This document shows positions 47,724 to 60,335 of a stretch of DNA of 64,000 nucleotides, piece by piece. The notes beneath the pieces were generated by a model that was given only the letters and a program-made list of their open reading frames with translations, ran no database searches and was not told the origin of the DNA. This DNA is from Clavelina lepadiformis (taxonomy: Eukaryota; Chordata; Ascidiacea; Aplousobranchia; Clavelinidae): NCBI RefSeq assembly GCF_947623445.1, contig NC_135245.1:1991501-2055500 (forward strand), read 5' to 3'. A program made the position numbers and the translations under genes. How positions within the stretch are numbered: position 1 is the stretch's first letter; the number at the start of each line of letters is the position of its first letter.

Positions 47724-49373
47724 TTGTTTGACTATAGTTACCCTGCTTATGAAGAGAATTTTTACAATCGCTTAAAGAAGGAAAAGGCAACTGATGTTTG
47801 GCAGTACCTTAACGAAGACAGAAAAACATCTAAAACTTTGTGCGATTTTACTATTATTGTTGCGAGTGAGGAATTTAGGGTGCATAAATGTGTGTTGGTG
47901 CCACATTCTGAATATTTCAAAACCCTTCTCTCATCAGATTTGCATGACAATTGTAAAAATTCAACAAACATTATCGGAATACCTGTTGATATCATGAAGA
48001 TTATTGTTGATGGGCTTTACTCTGATGACGACTTATTAACCTGTGACAATGTTGGTGATGTGCTGGCAGCTGCAGATTTTCTACAAATTCCACTCATCAA
48101 AACAGAATGCACTGATTTTATTGTTGCCAACAGCAATGAAGACACACTCCTGGCAGACTGGATATTGTTGAACAAATACAATGCAATGTCTCAGAGCATT
48201 GCGCGAAGAGTCGATTTCAGCATCAATTTGTGTTCCAGCAATAAGATCAACGAGTTAGAATTTCATGACTTTGAATCATTTTTGGACTTGAAGGCCGATA
48301 ACAATGGCATGGATCTGCTTAAATGTATTACCTCCTGGACTGAACACAGGAAAAATGAACGTAAGGAATATTTTCCTAAGTTGTTTGATCGAATTAAGCT
48401 GCAGCAACTTAAGACAAAATACTTGAATGAAGCTGAGAGGAGTAACAAGCTTGTGAAAGAGGACTATCCAGAGATCTTGGCAAAAATCAGTGAAATAAAA
48501 CGGAGTCGTTTCACTGAAGATTGTAGCAACAATCATATCGCTATCACGCTCAAGCGAGATGAGTTTGGACACCAATCAGAATATACAGTCTTTGATGCTA
48601 CAGAAAAATCATTGTCGCAGATTAATTCGTCTGATACTGATTACCATCCCGTCTATTATCCCGGGAAGGAAAACTCTGTTGTGATTGTGCAGGGTGACAA
48701 ACTGTTTGCAATAGGAGGAACTCGTCCACAAATCAGCAGATCTTCGACCGAATTTTGGTGCAATTGCATCCAAACAGCGTCTGTAACTAAATGGATTCGT
48801 TTGCGAGACTTAAGCGTTGGTAGGCGAAAATTTGGGTGCACAATCTTGGAGGGTTGCATTTATGTAGCGGGAGGGCTTGAGCACAACTCACGCTGGTTGT
48901 CCAGCGTCGAAGCTTATGACATTGATGACAAAATGTGGGTTTGGACACCAAGCATGTTGCAGAAACGAGAAGGTTTAACATTGGTCTCCTTCAATGGATG
49001 CCTCTACGCCATGGGTGGTACCCCCAACCAGTCACGGGTTTTGCGTTTTGTGGAATGCTATGATGGGGAAATCTGGAGAAGAATTGCGCCCATGAAGAAA
49101 ACTCGAACAGATTTTGCTGCAGTAGTTCTTAACAATCACATTTATGCAATTGGTGGGAAAACCAGGGGCGACTCTACCACGGCATCGGTGGAGAAGTATG
49201 ACCCATCAGCTAAAGTGTGGATCTATGTTGCCTCCATGCATAAGCCAAGATCTAATCATACGGCTTGTGTTTCTAACGGAAACATTTATGTAGTTAATTC
49301 AAAAGATCACTCTGATGTAGAAGTTTACGACTCTGTGAAGAATTGTTGGATGCTTCTGCAACTAGACAAGTGA
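47724..49373 (+). CDS. BTB-BACK-Kelch protein K3, 549 codons
   Basis: Same plan as K1/K2. Against K2 I see seven amino-acid changes: E37K, T47A, S269N, I301N, G345W, C442F and S452R (numbering from the TTG). I also see about five silent changes. The loss of a Gly and the change of a small residue to Trp/Phe inside the Kelch part suggest relaxed constraint, though the frame is fully open. Also lacks an upstream ATG. 3' AATAAA at 49832. Confidence 0.85.
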   Translation: MFDYSYPAYEENFYNRLKKEKATDVWQYLNEDRKTSKTLCDFTIIVASEEFRVHKCVLVPHSEYFKTLLSSDLHDNCKNSTNIIGIPVDIMKIIVDGLYSDDDLLTCDNVGDVLAAADFLQIPLIKTECTDFIVANSNEDTLLADWILLNKYNAMSQSIARRVDFSINLCSSNKINELEFHDFESFLDLKADNNGMDLLKCITSWTEHRKNERKEYFPKLFDRIKLQQLKTKYLNEAERSNKLVKEDYPEILAKISEIKRSRFTEDCSNNHIAITLKRDEFGHQSEYTVFDATEKSLSQINSSDTDYHPVYYPGKENSVVIVQGDKLFAIGGTRPQISRSSTEFWCNCIQTASVTKWIRLRDLSVGRRKFGCTILEGCIYVAGGLEHNSRWLSSVEAYDIDDKMWVWTPSMLQKREGLTLVSFNGCLYAMGGTPNQSRVLRFVECYDGEIWRRIAPMKKTRTDFAAVVLNNHIYAIGGKTRGDSTTASVEKYDPSAKVWIYVASMHKPRSNHTACVSNGNIYVVNSKDHSDVEVYDSVKNCWMLLQLDK

Positions 49374-50224
49374 TGGTGATTTTTTTCTCACTAACTGGTA
49401 TTAAATGTCCAGTTTTTAATTTTTGTTTTTTGACTCGAGCTCTTAAGTTTGAGTCTGTTAACATTTCCAAAATAATTTTCATTGCATCTTAATTTTATGA
49501 TATCTCTTCGATAGACATCTTTTATACTGCCACTAGTCATTTATTTGGTTTTAGTTACTTCTATGATCTTGAATTTAGATTCACGCAATTCTTTCTTAGT
49601 CAACTTGTGATGCAGTTATAAAGTTACGCTTGTAAATATCTTGTTTGACATGGCATTTTTTCTATGTGGTGCACCTTCTTTTTCCATTTTCGTGATGTAG
49701 CATTTGTCAAAGAACGCACTGTAAACACAGTCCCTTTCAAAAGTTGTTCTAATATTATTGAATACAAACTGGTGAATTTTTAGTCTGCTAAGCAATGTAA
49801 TCACTTCATACACAGCTGCTATCAGTTCCCTAATAAAATGTTTGAAGAAGTACTAGCAGAAGTGTTCATAGATCATACTAACAAAATCATGCTACGTAAT
49901 CCTGAGCACAGAGAAACGGTCATTCCATGCAAGTACCAGCTCGACGCAGCTTATCAAACCGATAGTTAAAGAAGCAAACCACCGTAACTTGAAACAACAA
50001 TAAAAGAATTCCCGAAAACTAGTGTTTACAATTAGGCTGTGGTTTTTCATTTGTGATCTCTTGTACAACGAATTGGAGATAACATTCGTGACGTGGTATG
50101 ACTTATCATTTTTAGCCTAAAGCCCTAAACCGTACATATAAAAGATAAGATTAAGTGAAGCCTGACAACAACAGAGCTAAAAAAAATCAGTTTGTTACAA
50201 TACGGATTATTAGACCATGTAATC
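49374..50224. other. K3 3' region and junction to the G13 flank
   Basis: 3' untranslated sequence and GT31 3' flank with an empty MITE-1 site near 50,118-50,135. Unit homology fades at about 50,130. Confidence 0.6.
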
Positions 50225-51717
50225 TTAAAGTTTAAAACAGATGCTCTTGTTTTCAAATTTCTTCTTTCTTTCTGACCACATTGTCTTGAATCTGTTTTCA
50301 ATAAACCCGCCCAAGTGTTGGCAGGTTTCACTTATTCCTGGCACCACCATTTCATCGGGCATTCCAATTTTCTGTCGAAGTATTCCAGTTATGAAAACGT
50401 CGTCTGTATTTATGCGCTTTGAAGTCAACGACGCTTCCCACAATTGTGTGATGACGCGAACGCTGGTTGTGTAGTATCCACCTTTGCAAAACTTGGGCCA
50501 AAATGGCCAACGGTAATCTTTTTCTGAGATATAATTTTTTGATAGCTTCCATCGAATAGGCTTGCTTTCAACCAAGGATGTTTCGAAAGTGCAAATGATT
50601 GGAAATTCTGGCCACTTTTCCTCAGAAGTTTTTGCAATGTTTTGATCAACGGCCTCCTTTACTTTAACGAGATCAATCATCATATCATCATCACCACTGG
50701 AGTAGAAATATTGACGGGGAAGCTTATCTAAGGTCCACTGCATCCCCGATAACGTCTTCAAACCGACATCTCTGAAATCATTAAAGCATTGTTTATGAAA
50801 TAGAAATCCATGATTTAGAAGAAGCCAGGTGGAATATGTGAATAAAAAATAACACATCTTTCTCTCACTGGTATGCGTCCGAAGCCTCGACTTGCAATAT
50901 ATCTCCGTATCTGTTATATTCCTCGTCCAATAAAGCTTGAGTAGTTGCCTTTGCTTGACCAATCACAAAAACAATTTGGAAAGTGGCGCCATCCAGATAG
51001 CCAATAGAACCCCAGGTGTTACGAATCCATTCGCGACGTATCCCGTAAGATGCTGCCGACTTGATGAAAATAATCATGCTCCAAGATATTTTTTTTCCTG
51101 CGAGAATATACCAAGGTCAGTTTCAACGTCGTTTGATGCAAATAAGTGTAATTCAGAATGTTGTAACTTGTTTAATTGCAGTATACCTGTTTTTGTAAGT
51201 TTTAGTCATGAATATTAACGTACCAGGAAAACAGCTGCTTTTGTCGTTCTTAAAATAAAACATTGGTTCTTTTAAGATCTTGATCGACTTTGCGGAACTA
51301 GAAATTGTGCTATAAAGCGATTTATCGGAAGTGTCGGTTTTGTTCGAGGATGTGACGTTTCTTGATTGCAACGTCATTTCCTTCTGCGTCGCTGCGGTTT
51401 TAATGGCTTCTGGACTATTTGACCTTTTACAACTTTGGCTGAAAATCAAAAGCCATGGCTTATTGTTAAACGCAGCATGTGTAAGAAATATTTTTTACTT
51501 TTGCACAAGATATTGAGTTAAGAGAAATCGATTTATTCGATTGAAACTTAGGTTTCTGTGTTTTGTTCTGAAAGTCGAAAGTGTTTCCGATATATACTTA
51601 CTGTTGATGCTTTACATAGCTGGCTTGCATGGTAAGCAGTAAGAGATTCCAAGTCACAAACCCCAATACAACAGCAAAATATTTAAAAATTTTGTTGCGA
51701 CCGTCAAGAAATAGCAT
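50225..51717 (-). CDS. GT31 glycosyltransferase G13, 368 aa
   Basis: Exons: 51602-51717, 51224-51438, 50869-51097, 50225-50771. All open and in phase. The exon 4 variable block is SLVESKPIRWK (G3 type), followed by KGGYYTTS where most copies have LGGFYTTS. The stem differs from the others (SNKTDTSDK, KNDKSSCF). Exon 3 has GIRREWIRNTWG. The intron 3 donor is GTGAGA. Intact; the most divergent open copy within the recent part of the array. Confidence 0.9.
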
Positions 51718-54020
51718 TTCTCTTCAAATTAAAAGCTGAAGATATAGGAGTAAGATATATGGATAAAGCAAAAATAAAATTATTCATGATATATTTTAAA
51801 TCAGAGTTGTAACTCTTTTCAGAGCTTTTCGGTTCGGGTTCAGGCTTAAGTGTGAAACAAAACTGATTCCAGATTTGGGCCCAAAATCATATTCACGCTC
51901 TGCCACATTTTCGTCGTAAATTCACTTACACGAATGTGTATGCACTCAGCAGAGCGCTTTAAACCTTTGCATAACGCAACAAGTAATGATGTTAGTCAGA
52001 GAATGGCATCAAAATATAACCGAAAGAAAAGGGGCAAACGTCCGTCACCAAGTTGACTCTTTAAGAGCTTCTTCACATAACCTATCATTGAAATTGTTAA
52101 ACACTCGTCTGATGATACGGACACAGCAAGGCGATCTTAACCTTTGAAAGCGCTTTCCAGCGTATATAAGTCCCAAAATACACATTTTCATCATCATCAG
52201 CTTAGACTAAGTTTGGTTGTTTCGGCTTAATGAGGGTGAGATCTGAATTATTTTTTTCACTTATATTGCAATGGTTTTACATCTTTTCCTTTTATGCGGA
52301 GGAATTCAGAGATTAGTCTTAGTTTTTTTTGCACCCATACCCATACGCTATAGGCAGGGTTGCCATCGGTCTGGACTCAAAAATAAGGACGAACAAGAAA
52401 AAAAGAAGAATGCCACCTTAAATAGGCACAACTGGAAAAGGCAAGCAATGTTCCAAAAAGGAAAAAACGAGATACTATTTACATGTTCTCCATCTTTGTA
52501 TCTCTTTGTTACAAAATGGAAATGGTATACTAAAGGTATCAAAATGCCAAAAATACTAATCTTTGCCCTAAAAATAAGACGAAAATAATAACGCAAGTGT
52601 AATTAGGGACAAATCTTAGAAATAAGGACGGTAGGGCAATCCTGGCTAAAGTGCTATGCAGTAATATGGCGTTTGTAGCGCCACCGTACGGTGACTTTGT
52701 CCAAACTTTGAGCTTCAAGCTTTAAATTCTTCGTATTTAGACATTGTGTTAAATACTGTGCGCTTGGTATGCGAGTTTTGCTTGTTTATGTCTGCTTGGA
52801 AAGCAGCCTCGTCATTTGTTCGGAGTTGGGACCCTCAAGCGCCACAGCACTTCATTTCATTTTCACTTAACTAACACTGCGTGCCAGCTGTGTAGGTCTT
52901 CTGTGGTTGGAGCCTGAGTCATATTTATCTTTTCAACTGCAACAAAGCAGGTGAGGGATTATCAAAAATTACTCCCCAAACCTGGATGCTTGTTCGTAAA
53001 AGTTTCAGCTAACTTTACAGACAAGCAGCTTACTTACTCCTGTTTTTCATAACGTCAAGACAAATCCTTCTGTATCGAGTTTCCCCGCTTTAAACGGACA
53101 ATTATAAAGTTGTAAACTGCCTCCTCGACATTAGCTCACCTTACAAGTCAAGTTATAAATAAAAACAATTTAACCGGACGTCTTGAATTAGTTAAAACAG
53201 ACGGACTGCAACCTCTTCACAACCCAGTCTACAGCATGAGACGATCCTAATCACAACCTTGAAAATCACAAACGGTTACTTTAAGCGAGCATTGTGAAAT
53301 GGTTCGCTTGATTAGTGATTAAATTTTTAGAAGCAATAAACGATTCTTTCTTTTAGTACAGGGATGGCTCGAAATACAGGATGACAACGAATAAATTACG
53401 AAAATGAATAAACAATGGACGGAAAAATGGATGAAGGGTTAACAACGGATAACAAAGGATGAAACAACACACTGAAATACGCGACTAAATCACAAACGCT
53501 ATATACGCGATAGATTACACACAACTCGGCTTTCAATGTTATGTCTTCATGTTTAAAACTTAAAACTAACAATTCTTATCAGGCAATAAATGTTTAAATG
53601 GTGAATGTAGCTATTAATAAAGTATGTACATAAAAGTATTAAAATCAGACATTTTGTAAAATATTTAGTTGACAAAGTCATTTAGTGAAGCAAACCTGGT
53701 GATCAAATTTCGGTATGACTGTAACCTACCATGCAGAAGTCGAGTGAGGAGTTGGTCAACTTTGATTAATGTAATTCTTGCAAAAAAATTGTAGCACACA
53801 CAACGCAATTGCAAGTGGCTATGGCTATAACTATGTTTTTTCATTTGTGATCTCTTGTACAACGAATTGAAAATAACCTCCGTGACGTGGTATGACTTAT
53901 CCATTTTAGCCTAAAGCCCTAAACCGTACACATAAAACAAAAGAATAAGTGAAGCCATATAACAACAGAGTTCAAAAGAAATTCTGTCTGTTACCACACG
54001 GACTAGTAAACCATGTAATT
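51718..54020. other. Spacer between G13 and G14
   Basis: 5' flank of G13 with the TATA-like sequence at 52,011, a MITE-4 copy, common AT-rich spacer, and the 3' flank of G14. No supported gene. Confidence 0.6.
52355..52644. mobile_element. MITE-4 copy (290 bp), older-looking
   Basis: Same insertion site as at 15462, but the flanks have drifted (GCTATAGG left, GCTAAAGT right) and the interior is shortened. The ends are CAGGGTTGCCAT and GGGCAATCCTG. Confidence 0.8.
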
Positions 54021-55608
54021 TTAAAGTTTAAAAAAAATCCTCTTGTTTTCAAATTTCCTCTTTCTTTCTGTCCACATGCTCTTGAATTTATTTATGTCTA
54101 ATCCGCCCAAGTGTTGGCAGGTTTCATTTATTCCTGGCACCACCATTTCATCGGGCATTCCGATTTTTCTGTCGAAGTATTCCAGTTATGAAAACGTCGT
54201 CTGTATTTATGCGCTTTGAAGTCAACGACGCTTCCCACATTTGTCTGATGACCCGAACGCTGGTTGTGTAGAATCCATCGAGGCAATACTTGGGCCAAAA
54301 TGGCCAACGGTAATCTTTTTCTGAGATATAATTTTTTGATAGCTTCCATCGAATAGGCTTGCTTATAACCCAGCTTGTTTCGTATGTGCAAATGATTGGG
54401 AATTCTGGCCACTTTTTCTCAGAAACTTTTGCTATGTTTTGATCAACGGCCTCTTTTAATTTTACGAGATCATATCATCATCATATTTGAGTATCATAAA
54501 AATATTTGAGGAAAAGCTTGTCTGAGGTCCACTGCGTCCCCGATAACGTCTTGAAACCGACATCTCTGTAATCGTGAAAATGGATTTTGACAAATACGTC
54601 TAACGGAGGAGATGAATTTAAAAGGAACACTGAACTGAAAAAACTGGTTTCCCTTTTCCCCAAAACCCATTTTTTAGTATGAGTTCAGTCACGATTAACA
54701 ACTTATGGGTGTAGGTGACTAGTATACCATTTATCTAAGCACATATTTCACTCACTGGTACGCGTCCGAAGCCTCGACTTGCAATATGTATCCATATATG
54801 TTATGTTCCTCGTCCAATAGAGCTTGAGTACTTTCCTGTGCTTGACCAATCACAAAAACAATTTGGAAAGTGGCGCCATCGAGATAGCCTATAGAACCCC
54901 AGGTTTTACGAATCCATTCGCGACGTCTCCCGTAAGATGCAGCCGACTTGATGAAAATAATCATACTCCAAGATATGTTTTTTCCTGCGAAAATATACCA
55001 AGGTCAGTTTCAACGTCGTTTGATTTAAATAAGTGTAATTCAGAATGTTGAAACTGCTTTTTAATTGCAGTATACTTGTCTTTGAAAGATTTATTCATAT
55101 TAACGTACCAAGTAAACAGCTGCTTTTGTCGTTATTGGAATAAATATTTGGTTCTGTTAAGAAATTGGTCGACTTTGCGGAACTTGAAATTGTGCTATAA
55201 AGCGATTTATCGGAAGCGTCGGTTTTGTTCGAGGTTGTGACGTTTCTTGATTGCAACGTCATTTCCTTCTGTGTCGCTGCGGTGTTAATGGCTTCGGGAT
55301 TATTTGACCTTTTACAACTTTGGCTGCAAATCAAAAACCATGGCTTATTGTTAAACGCAGCATGTCTAAGAAATATTTTTCACTTTTACACAAGATATTG
55401 AGTTAAGAGAAGTCGATTCATTCGATTGAAACTTAGGTTACTGTCTTTTGTTTTCAAAGTCGAAAATGTTTCTGATAGTTACAGGTACTTACTGATGAAG
55501 CTTTACATAGCTGGCTTGCATGGTAAGCAGTAACAGAGCCCAAGGCACAAGCCCCAACAGAACTGCAAAATACTTAAAATGTTGGTTGTGACCGTCAAGA
55601 AATAGCAT
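54021..55608 (-). pseudogene. GT31 pseudogene G14
   Basis: Exons: 55493-55608, 55109-55323, 54756-54984, 54021-54565. It shares with G4/G5 the pre-DDD frameshift and with G5 the extra T after the TDDVF region near 54,171. It also lacks six bases in the MMIDL codons next to DDD. Exons 1-3 are open. Its arrangement with a MITE-4 upstream also matches the G5 repeat. Confidence 0.85.
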
Positions 55609-57756
55609 TTCTATTCAAATTACAAGCTGAAGATATAGGAGTAAGATATATGAATAAAGCAAAAATAAAATTATTCATGATATATTATGAATCAGAGTTG
55701 TAACTCTTTTCAGAGCTGTTCGGTTCGGGTTGGGGCTTAAGTGTGAAAAAAAACTGCTTCCAGATTTGGGCCCAAATTCATAATCACACAATGCCACATT
55801 TTCGTCGTAAATTCACTTACACGAATGTGTATGCACTCAGCAGAGCGCTTAAAACCTCTCGCATTGCGCAACAAGAAATGATGGTAGTGAAAGAATGGCA
55901 TCAAAATATAACCGAAAGAAAAGGGGCAAACGCCCATCACTAAGTTGACTCTTTAAGAGCTTCTTCAAATAACCTATCATTGAAATTGTTAAACAATCGT
56001 CTGCTGATACGGAAACAGCAAGTTGACCTTAACCGGTGAAAGCGCTCTCCAGCGTATATAAGTCCTAAAATATACATTTTATCATCATTAGCCTAGACAA
56101 AATTTGATTGTTTCGGCTTCATGAGGGTGAGATCTGAAATATTTTATTCACTTATATTGCAATGGCTTTACATCTTTTCCTTTTATGCAGAGGAATTCAG
56201 AGTTTAGTCTTAGTTTCTTTACACCCACACCCATAAGCTATAGTCAGGGTTGCCATCGGTCTGCACTCAAAAATAAGGTCGAACAGGAACCAAAAAAAAA
56301 TACTACCTTAAACAGTGCACAACAGAAGGCAATCAATGTTCCAAAATTGAAAAAACCAGATACTGTTTGCATTTTCTTAATTTATGTATCTCTTTGGTAC
56401 AATATGTTATAATGAAGGTGTCAAAATGCCAAAATACGAACCTCTGCCCTAAAAATAAGACGAAAATAAGAACGTAAGTGAAAATAAGGATAAATCTTAG
56501 AAGAAAAAACAAAATTTTTTCTAATACACAGACCTTCAAAAAAAGGAAAATATTAGAAATAAGGACGGTATGGCAACCCTGGCTATAGTGCTATGCAGTA
56601 CTATGGCGGTTGTAGCGCCACCGCACGGCGAATTTGTCCAACCTTTGGGCTGTGTACCCTGAATCATGTTTTTATTTCAACTGCAACAAAGGAAATGAAG
56701 GCTTATCAAAAATTACTCCCCAAACCTGGATGCTTGTTCGTAAAATCTTCAGCTAACTTTGCAGACAAGCAGCTTACTGACTCCTGTTTTTCATAACGTC
56801 ACGCCAACGTATTCAGTTTCGAGTTTCTCCGCTGTAAACGGACAATCATGAAGTTGTAAACTGCCTCCTCGACATTAGCCCATCTTACAAGTCAAGTTAT
56901 AAATAAAATCAATTTAATCGGACAACTTGAATAAATTAAAACGCTTCACGCATACAGCATGGAACTACCATATTCACAACCTTGAAAATTACCAACGGTT
57001 AGTTCAAGCGCGCAGTGTGAAATGGTTCGCTTGATTAGTGATTAAATTTATAGAAGTGAGAAACGATTCTTGCTTTGAGTACAGAGATGGCTCGAAATAC
57101 AGGATGACAACGAATAAATTATGAAAATGAATAAACAATGGACGGAAAATGGATGAAGGGTTAACAATGGATAACAAAGGATGAAACAACACACTGAAAT
57201 ACGGAACTAAATCACAAACGTTATATACGCGATAGATTACACACAACTCGGCATAGTGTAGTGTTGTCAAGTTTAAAAGTTTGAAACTAACAATTCATAT
57301 CGTGCAGTAAATGTCTAAATGGTGAATGTACCAATTAATAAAGTATATACATAAAAGTATTAAAATCAGACATTTTGTCTCATATTTAGTTGACAAAGTC
57401 ATTTAACGAGGTATGTTGCATTTAAAGTGATCAAATTTCGGTATGACTGTAACCTGCCATGCAGAAGTCGAGATAGAAGTTGGTCAACTTCAATTAACTT
57501 AATTCTTTCAAATAAATTGTAGCACAAACAACGCAAGTGCAAGTGGATATGGCTATGGCTACGTTTTTTCATTTGTGATCTCATGTACAACGAATTGGAG
57601 ATAACCTCCGTGTCGTGGTATGACTTATCATTTTTAGCCTAAAACCGTAAAGGCCTAAACCGTACACATAAAATATAAGAATAAGTGAAGCCATATAACA
57701 ACAGAGCTCAAAAGAAATTCTCTCTGTTATAACACGAACTCGTAGACCATGTAATC
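55609..57756. other. Spacer between G14 and G15
   Basis: 5' flank of G14, MITE-4 copy, common spacer, and the 3' flank of G15 without MITE-1. No supported gene. Confidence 0.6.
56245..56581. mobile_element. MITE-4 copy (337 bp)
   Basis: GCTATAGT at 56237-56244 and 56582-56589; same insertion as at 15462. Confidence 0.9.
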
Positions 57757-60335
57757 TTAAATTTTAAAACAGATGCTCTTGTTTTCAAATTTCTTCTTTC
57801 TTTCTGACCATATTGTCTTGAATCTGTTTTCAATAAACCCGCCCAAGTGTTGGCAGGTTTCACTTATTCCTGGCACCACCATTTCATCGGGCATTCCGAT
57901 TTTCTGTCGAAGTATTCCAGTTATGAAAACGTCGTCTGTATTTATGCGCTTTGAAGTCAACGACGCTTCCCACAATTGTCTGATGACGCGAACGCTGGTT
58001 GTATAGAATCCACCGAGGCAAAACTTGGGCCAGTTTGGCTCACTATAATCTTGTACAGAAATAAAATTTTTGTCTTGTTTGTCCCGTATAGGATGCGCTG
58101 ATTCTGTTGTTTCGTAAGTGCAAATGATTGGAAATTCTGGCCACTTTTCCTCAGAAATTTTTGCAATGTTTTTATCAACGGCCTCCTTGACTTTAACGAG
58201 ATCAATCATCATATCATCATCACCGCTGGAGTAGAAATATTGACGGGGAAGCTTGTCTGAGGTCCACTGCATCCCCGATAACGTCTTGAAACCGACATCT
58301 CTGAAATCGTGAAAATAGCTTTTGATAAATAAAAAGAATTATATTTAAAAATCGGTAACGTCAACACTTGACATTCCGTTGCCACCTAACAAACACCGCC
58401 CTTTAGCATAAGGGTTGCCATACGTCAGGATTTTCCATGTCAGGGACTTTATTGTTCAAATCTGCGTCAGGGATAAATATTAAAAAGTGCTTAAAAGTCC
58501 GGGTTTTTGAACATTGTATTTCATGAAAGTTAACTGGCAAGTATTTCACCATAAGAGTTTGTTTAGTGCCAAAGATTAAACTTTGTTATTGTTTTGCTGT
58601 TGAAAATGGCAAAGCGAAAATGTAAATTTACTGACGAGATGCAGGCAAGCTATGAAGAGACCCTTTTGACTTATGAGGATATCTTAACTTAATTTACCTG
58701 ATGAATTATTGTACACTATTGTTGTGTGTGTTTAGAATACTTTAACCTTTTTCCGGCCGAAAGGTTTTAATATTACATTAGAAATAGCTTACAAGAAAAG
58801 GTTTCTATTATAGGTGTTGTACACTTTCTCAATATTACTAATAACCAAGAACAAAAGTAATACTACTGCTTACAAGATGGCTATTGTCTATTAAAAAGAA
58901 AGTAGTTGGACTAAGCAAATGTGGCAATTCTGTACTTTTTCCCCTCTGTGACATTTATGCTGTCTTGCAGAAAAAATAAGCGTTTGGTTTGGTAGGATGT
59001 ACGAACATATACTGTAAAAAGTGGTGTAGCGCCTGTTTATTGTCGCAAAAGTTGGTCATTGAGACAGACAGGAATTTGGCTTTTTCTGATATGGTAGCCC
59101 TAGTTTAGCATCGACCCACTCAGAATCTACAAAATAGCAGATTTTCTCAACCAGGCTTGATAACTTGCCTTTTAGGGGGCGCGAAACTTGAGAAAAAAAA
59201 TGGCCTAAGTACAGTAGTTGAATCTTAAAGTGTTGTCAGTCGAATGGTGCACATCAGTCAACTGGAGCATAGTTGAGTCTCAGCTTAAGTTAAAACGTTT
59301 TGTCTTTTTGGAGACAATTGGGGTGCGACAACGCATGAAAGGATTTTTAGGGAAGCGAGGAAAAATGGTTGGAACCCTTAACCTAAAGCATAGAAGTATA
59401 TGTGAATAAACAAAAAGCGCTTATTCAAGCACGTATTTCTCTTACAGATATGCATCTGAAGCGTCGACTTGCAATATGTCTCCATATCTACTATGTTCCT
59501 CGTCCAATAGAGCTTGGGTTTTCGCATCTGTTTGACCAGTTACAAAAATAGTTTGAAAGGTGACACCATCAAGATAGTCAATAGAACCCCAGGTTTTACG
59601 AATCCATTCGCGACGTCTCCCGTAGGATGCAGCCGACTTGATGAAAATAATCATGCTCCAAGATATGTTTTTTCCTTCAAAAATAAACCAGATTCAGTTT
59701 AAGCATGGTTAACAAAAAAGTTTGATTTAATTTTAGAACATTGCAATGTTTCAAACAACATATTTATATCTTTGCAAATTTGCAAAATGTTTTTGATTTT
59801 TTTATTTAGGCTACATCAGCATACCTAATAAACAGCTGTTAATTTCTCTGTTGGAAAAAAATGTTGGCTCCTGCAGAAATTCGTAAGATTTCGATGAAAT
59901 TGAAGTTGTTTCAGAAGAGAAACCAATTGGAGCATCGGTTGTGTTCGAATATGAGATGTCTCTTGCTTGCAACGTCATTTCTCTCTGCGTTGCTGGCGTA
60001 TTAATGGCAGCGTTTTTCTGGCGCGCTTTGCTACTTTGGCTAGAGTTAAAAATCCACGGATTATCTTCAAACGTAGCAGAAGAAACAAACATGTTTTCTC
60101 TGATTCTTTTTGTTGACATAGTGATAAGTTATGACTAGTGGATACACAGTTTGTGTAAATGAAATTCACCGCTTTTTAATTTTTTATTATTTGCTATCGA
60201 GAAGTTTTGCAATACTCACTGGTGGCGGTTAGTTCGTCTGACTTGCATGGTAATCACCAGAAAACTCCAAACCACAAGCCCCAACACAATCGCAAAAAAC
60301 TTTAGTTTTTTGTTGCGACCAACAAAAAATGTCAT
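57757..60335 (-). CDS. GT31 glycosyltransferase G15, chimeric copy, 367 aa
   Basis: Exons: 60220-60335, 59825-60039, 59446-59674, 57757-58300 (1104 nt), with introns in the same places and phases as G1. The anchor reads MTFFVGRNKKLKFF; the stem (SSQSSKARQ, DISYSNTTDAP) and exon 3 (TFQTIFVTGQTDAKTQ) are clearly diverged from all other copies. Exon 4 and the 3' flank are almost identical to the recent copies, with a TTESAHPIRDKQDK block nearly matching G12. The change falls in intron 3 near 58,320-58,340. Intron 3 is 1,145 bp and holds a hAT remnant. Intact and probably functional. Confidence 0.88.
58410..59103 (+). mobile_element. Internally deleted hAT transposon in G15 intron 3 (694 bp)
   Basis: Target duplication TTTAGCAT at 58402-58409 and 59104-59111. 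The ends are AAGGGTTGCCATACG and TATGGTAGCCCTAG. At 58606-58692 a short frame begins MAKRKCKFTDEMQ and stops after 28 codons. This resembles the start of BED/hAT-type transposases, though the match is from memory of the family. The rest of the transposase is missing. End similarity suggests it is related to MITE-3 and MITE-4. Confidence 0.75.

Larger units (their letters stand above)
37341..50130. repeat. Segmental duplication unit U3 (G10, G11, G12 remnant, K3)
   Basis: Same order of three GT31 copies and one BTB-Kelch gene as U1 and U2, with the same hAT insertions, but a few percent diverged from them. It carries its own small indels, for example in the intron element at 42,622. It ends near 50,130, where the sequence changes to the flank of the G13 gene. 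Confidence 0.92.

Noticed and set aside
57004-57270. An 88-codon minus-strand frame with related frames at 3676, 8612, 19978, 27876, 32812, 40692 and 45614
   Set aside because: The frame length and start vary between copies and indels break it freely, as expected for spacer. It reads through the repeated GGATGAAGGGTTAACAACGG spacer and shows no coding conservation.
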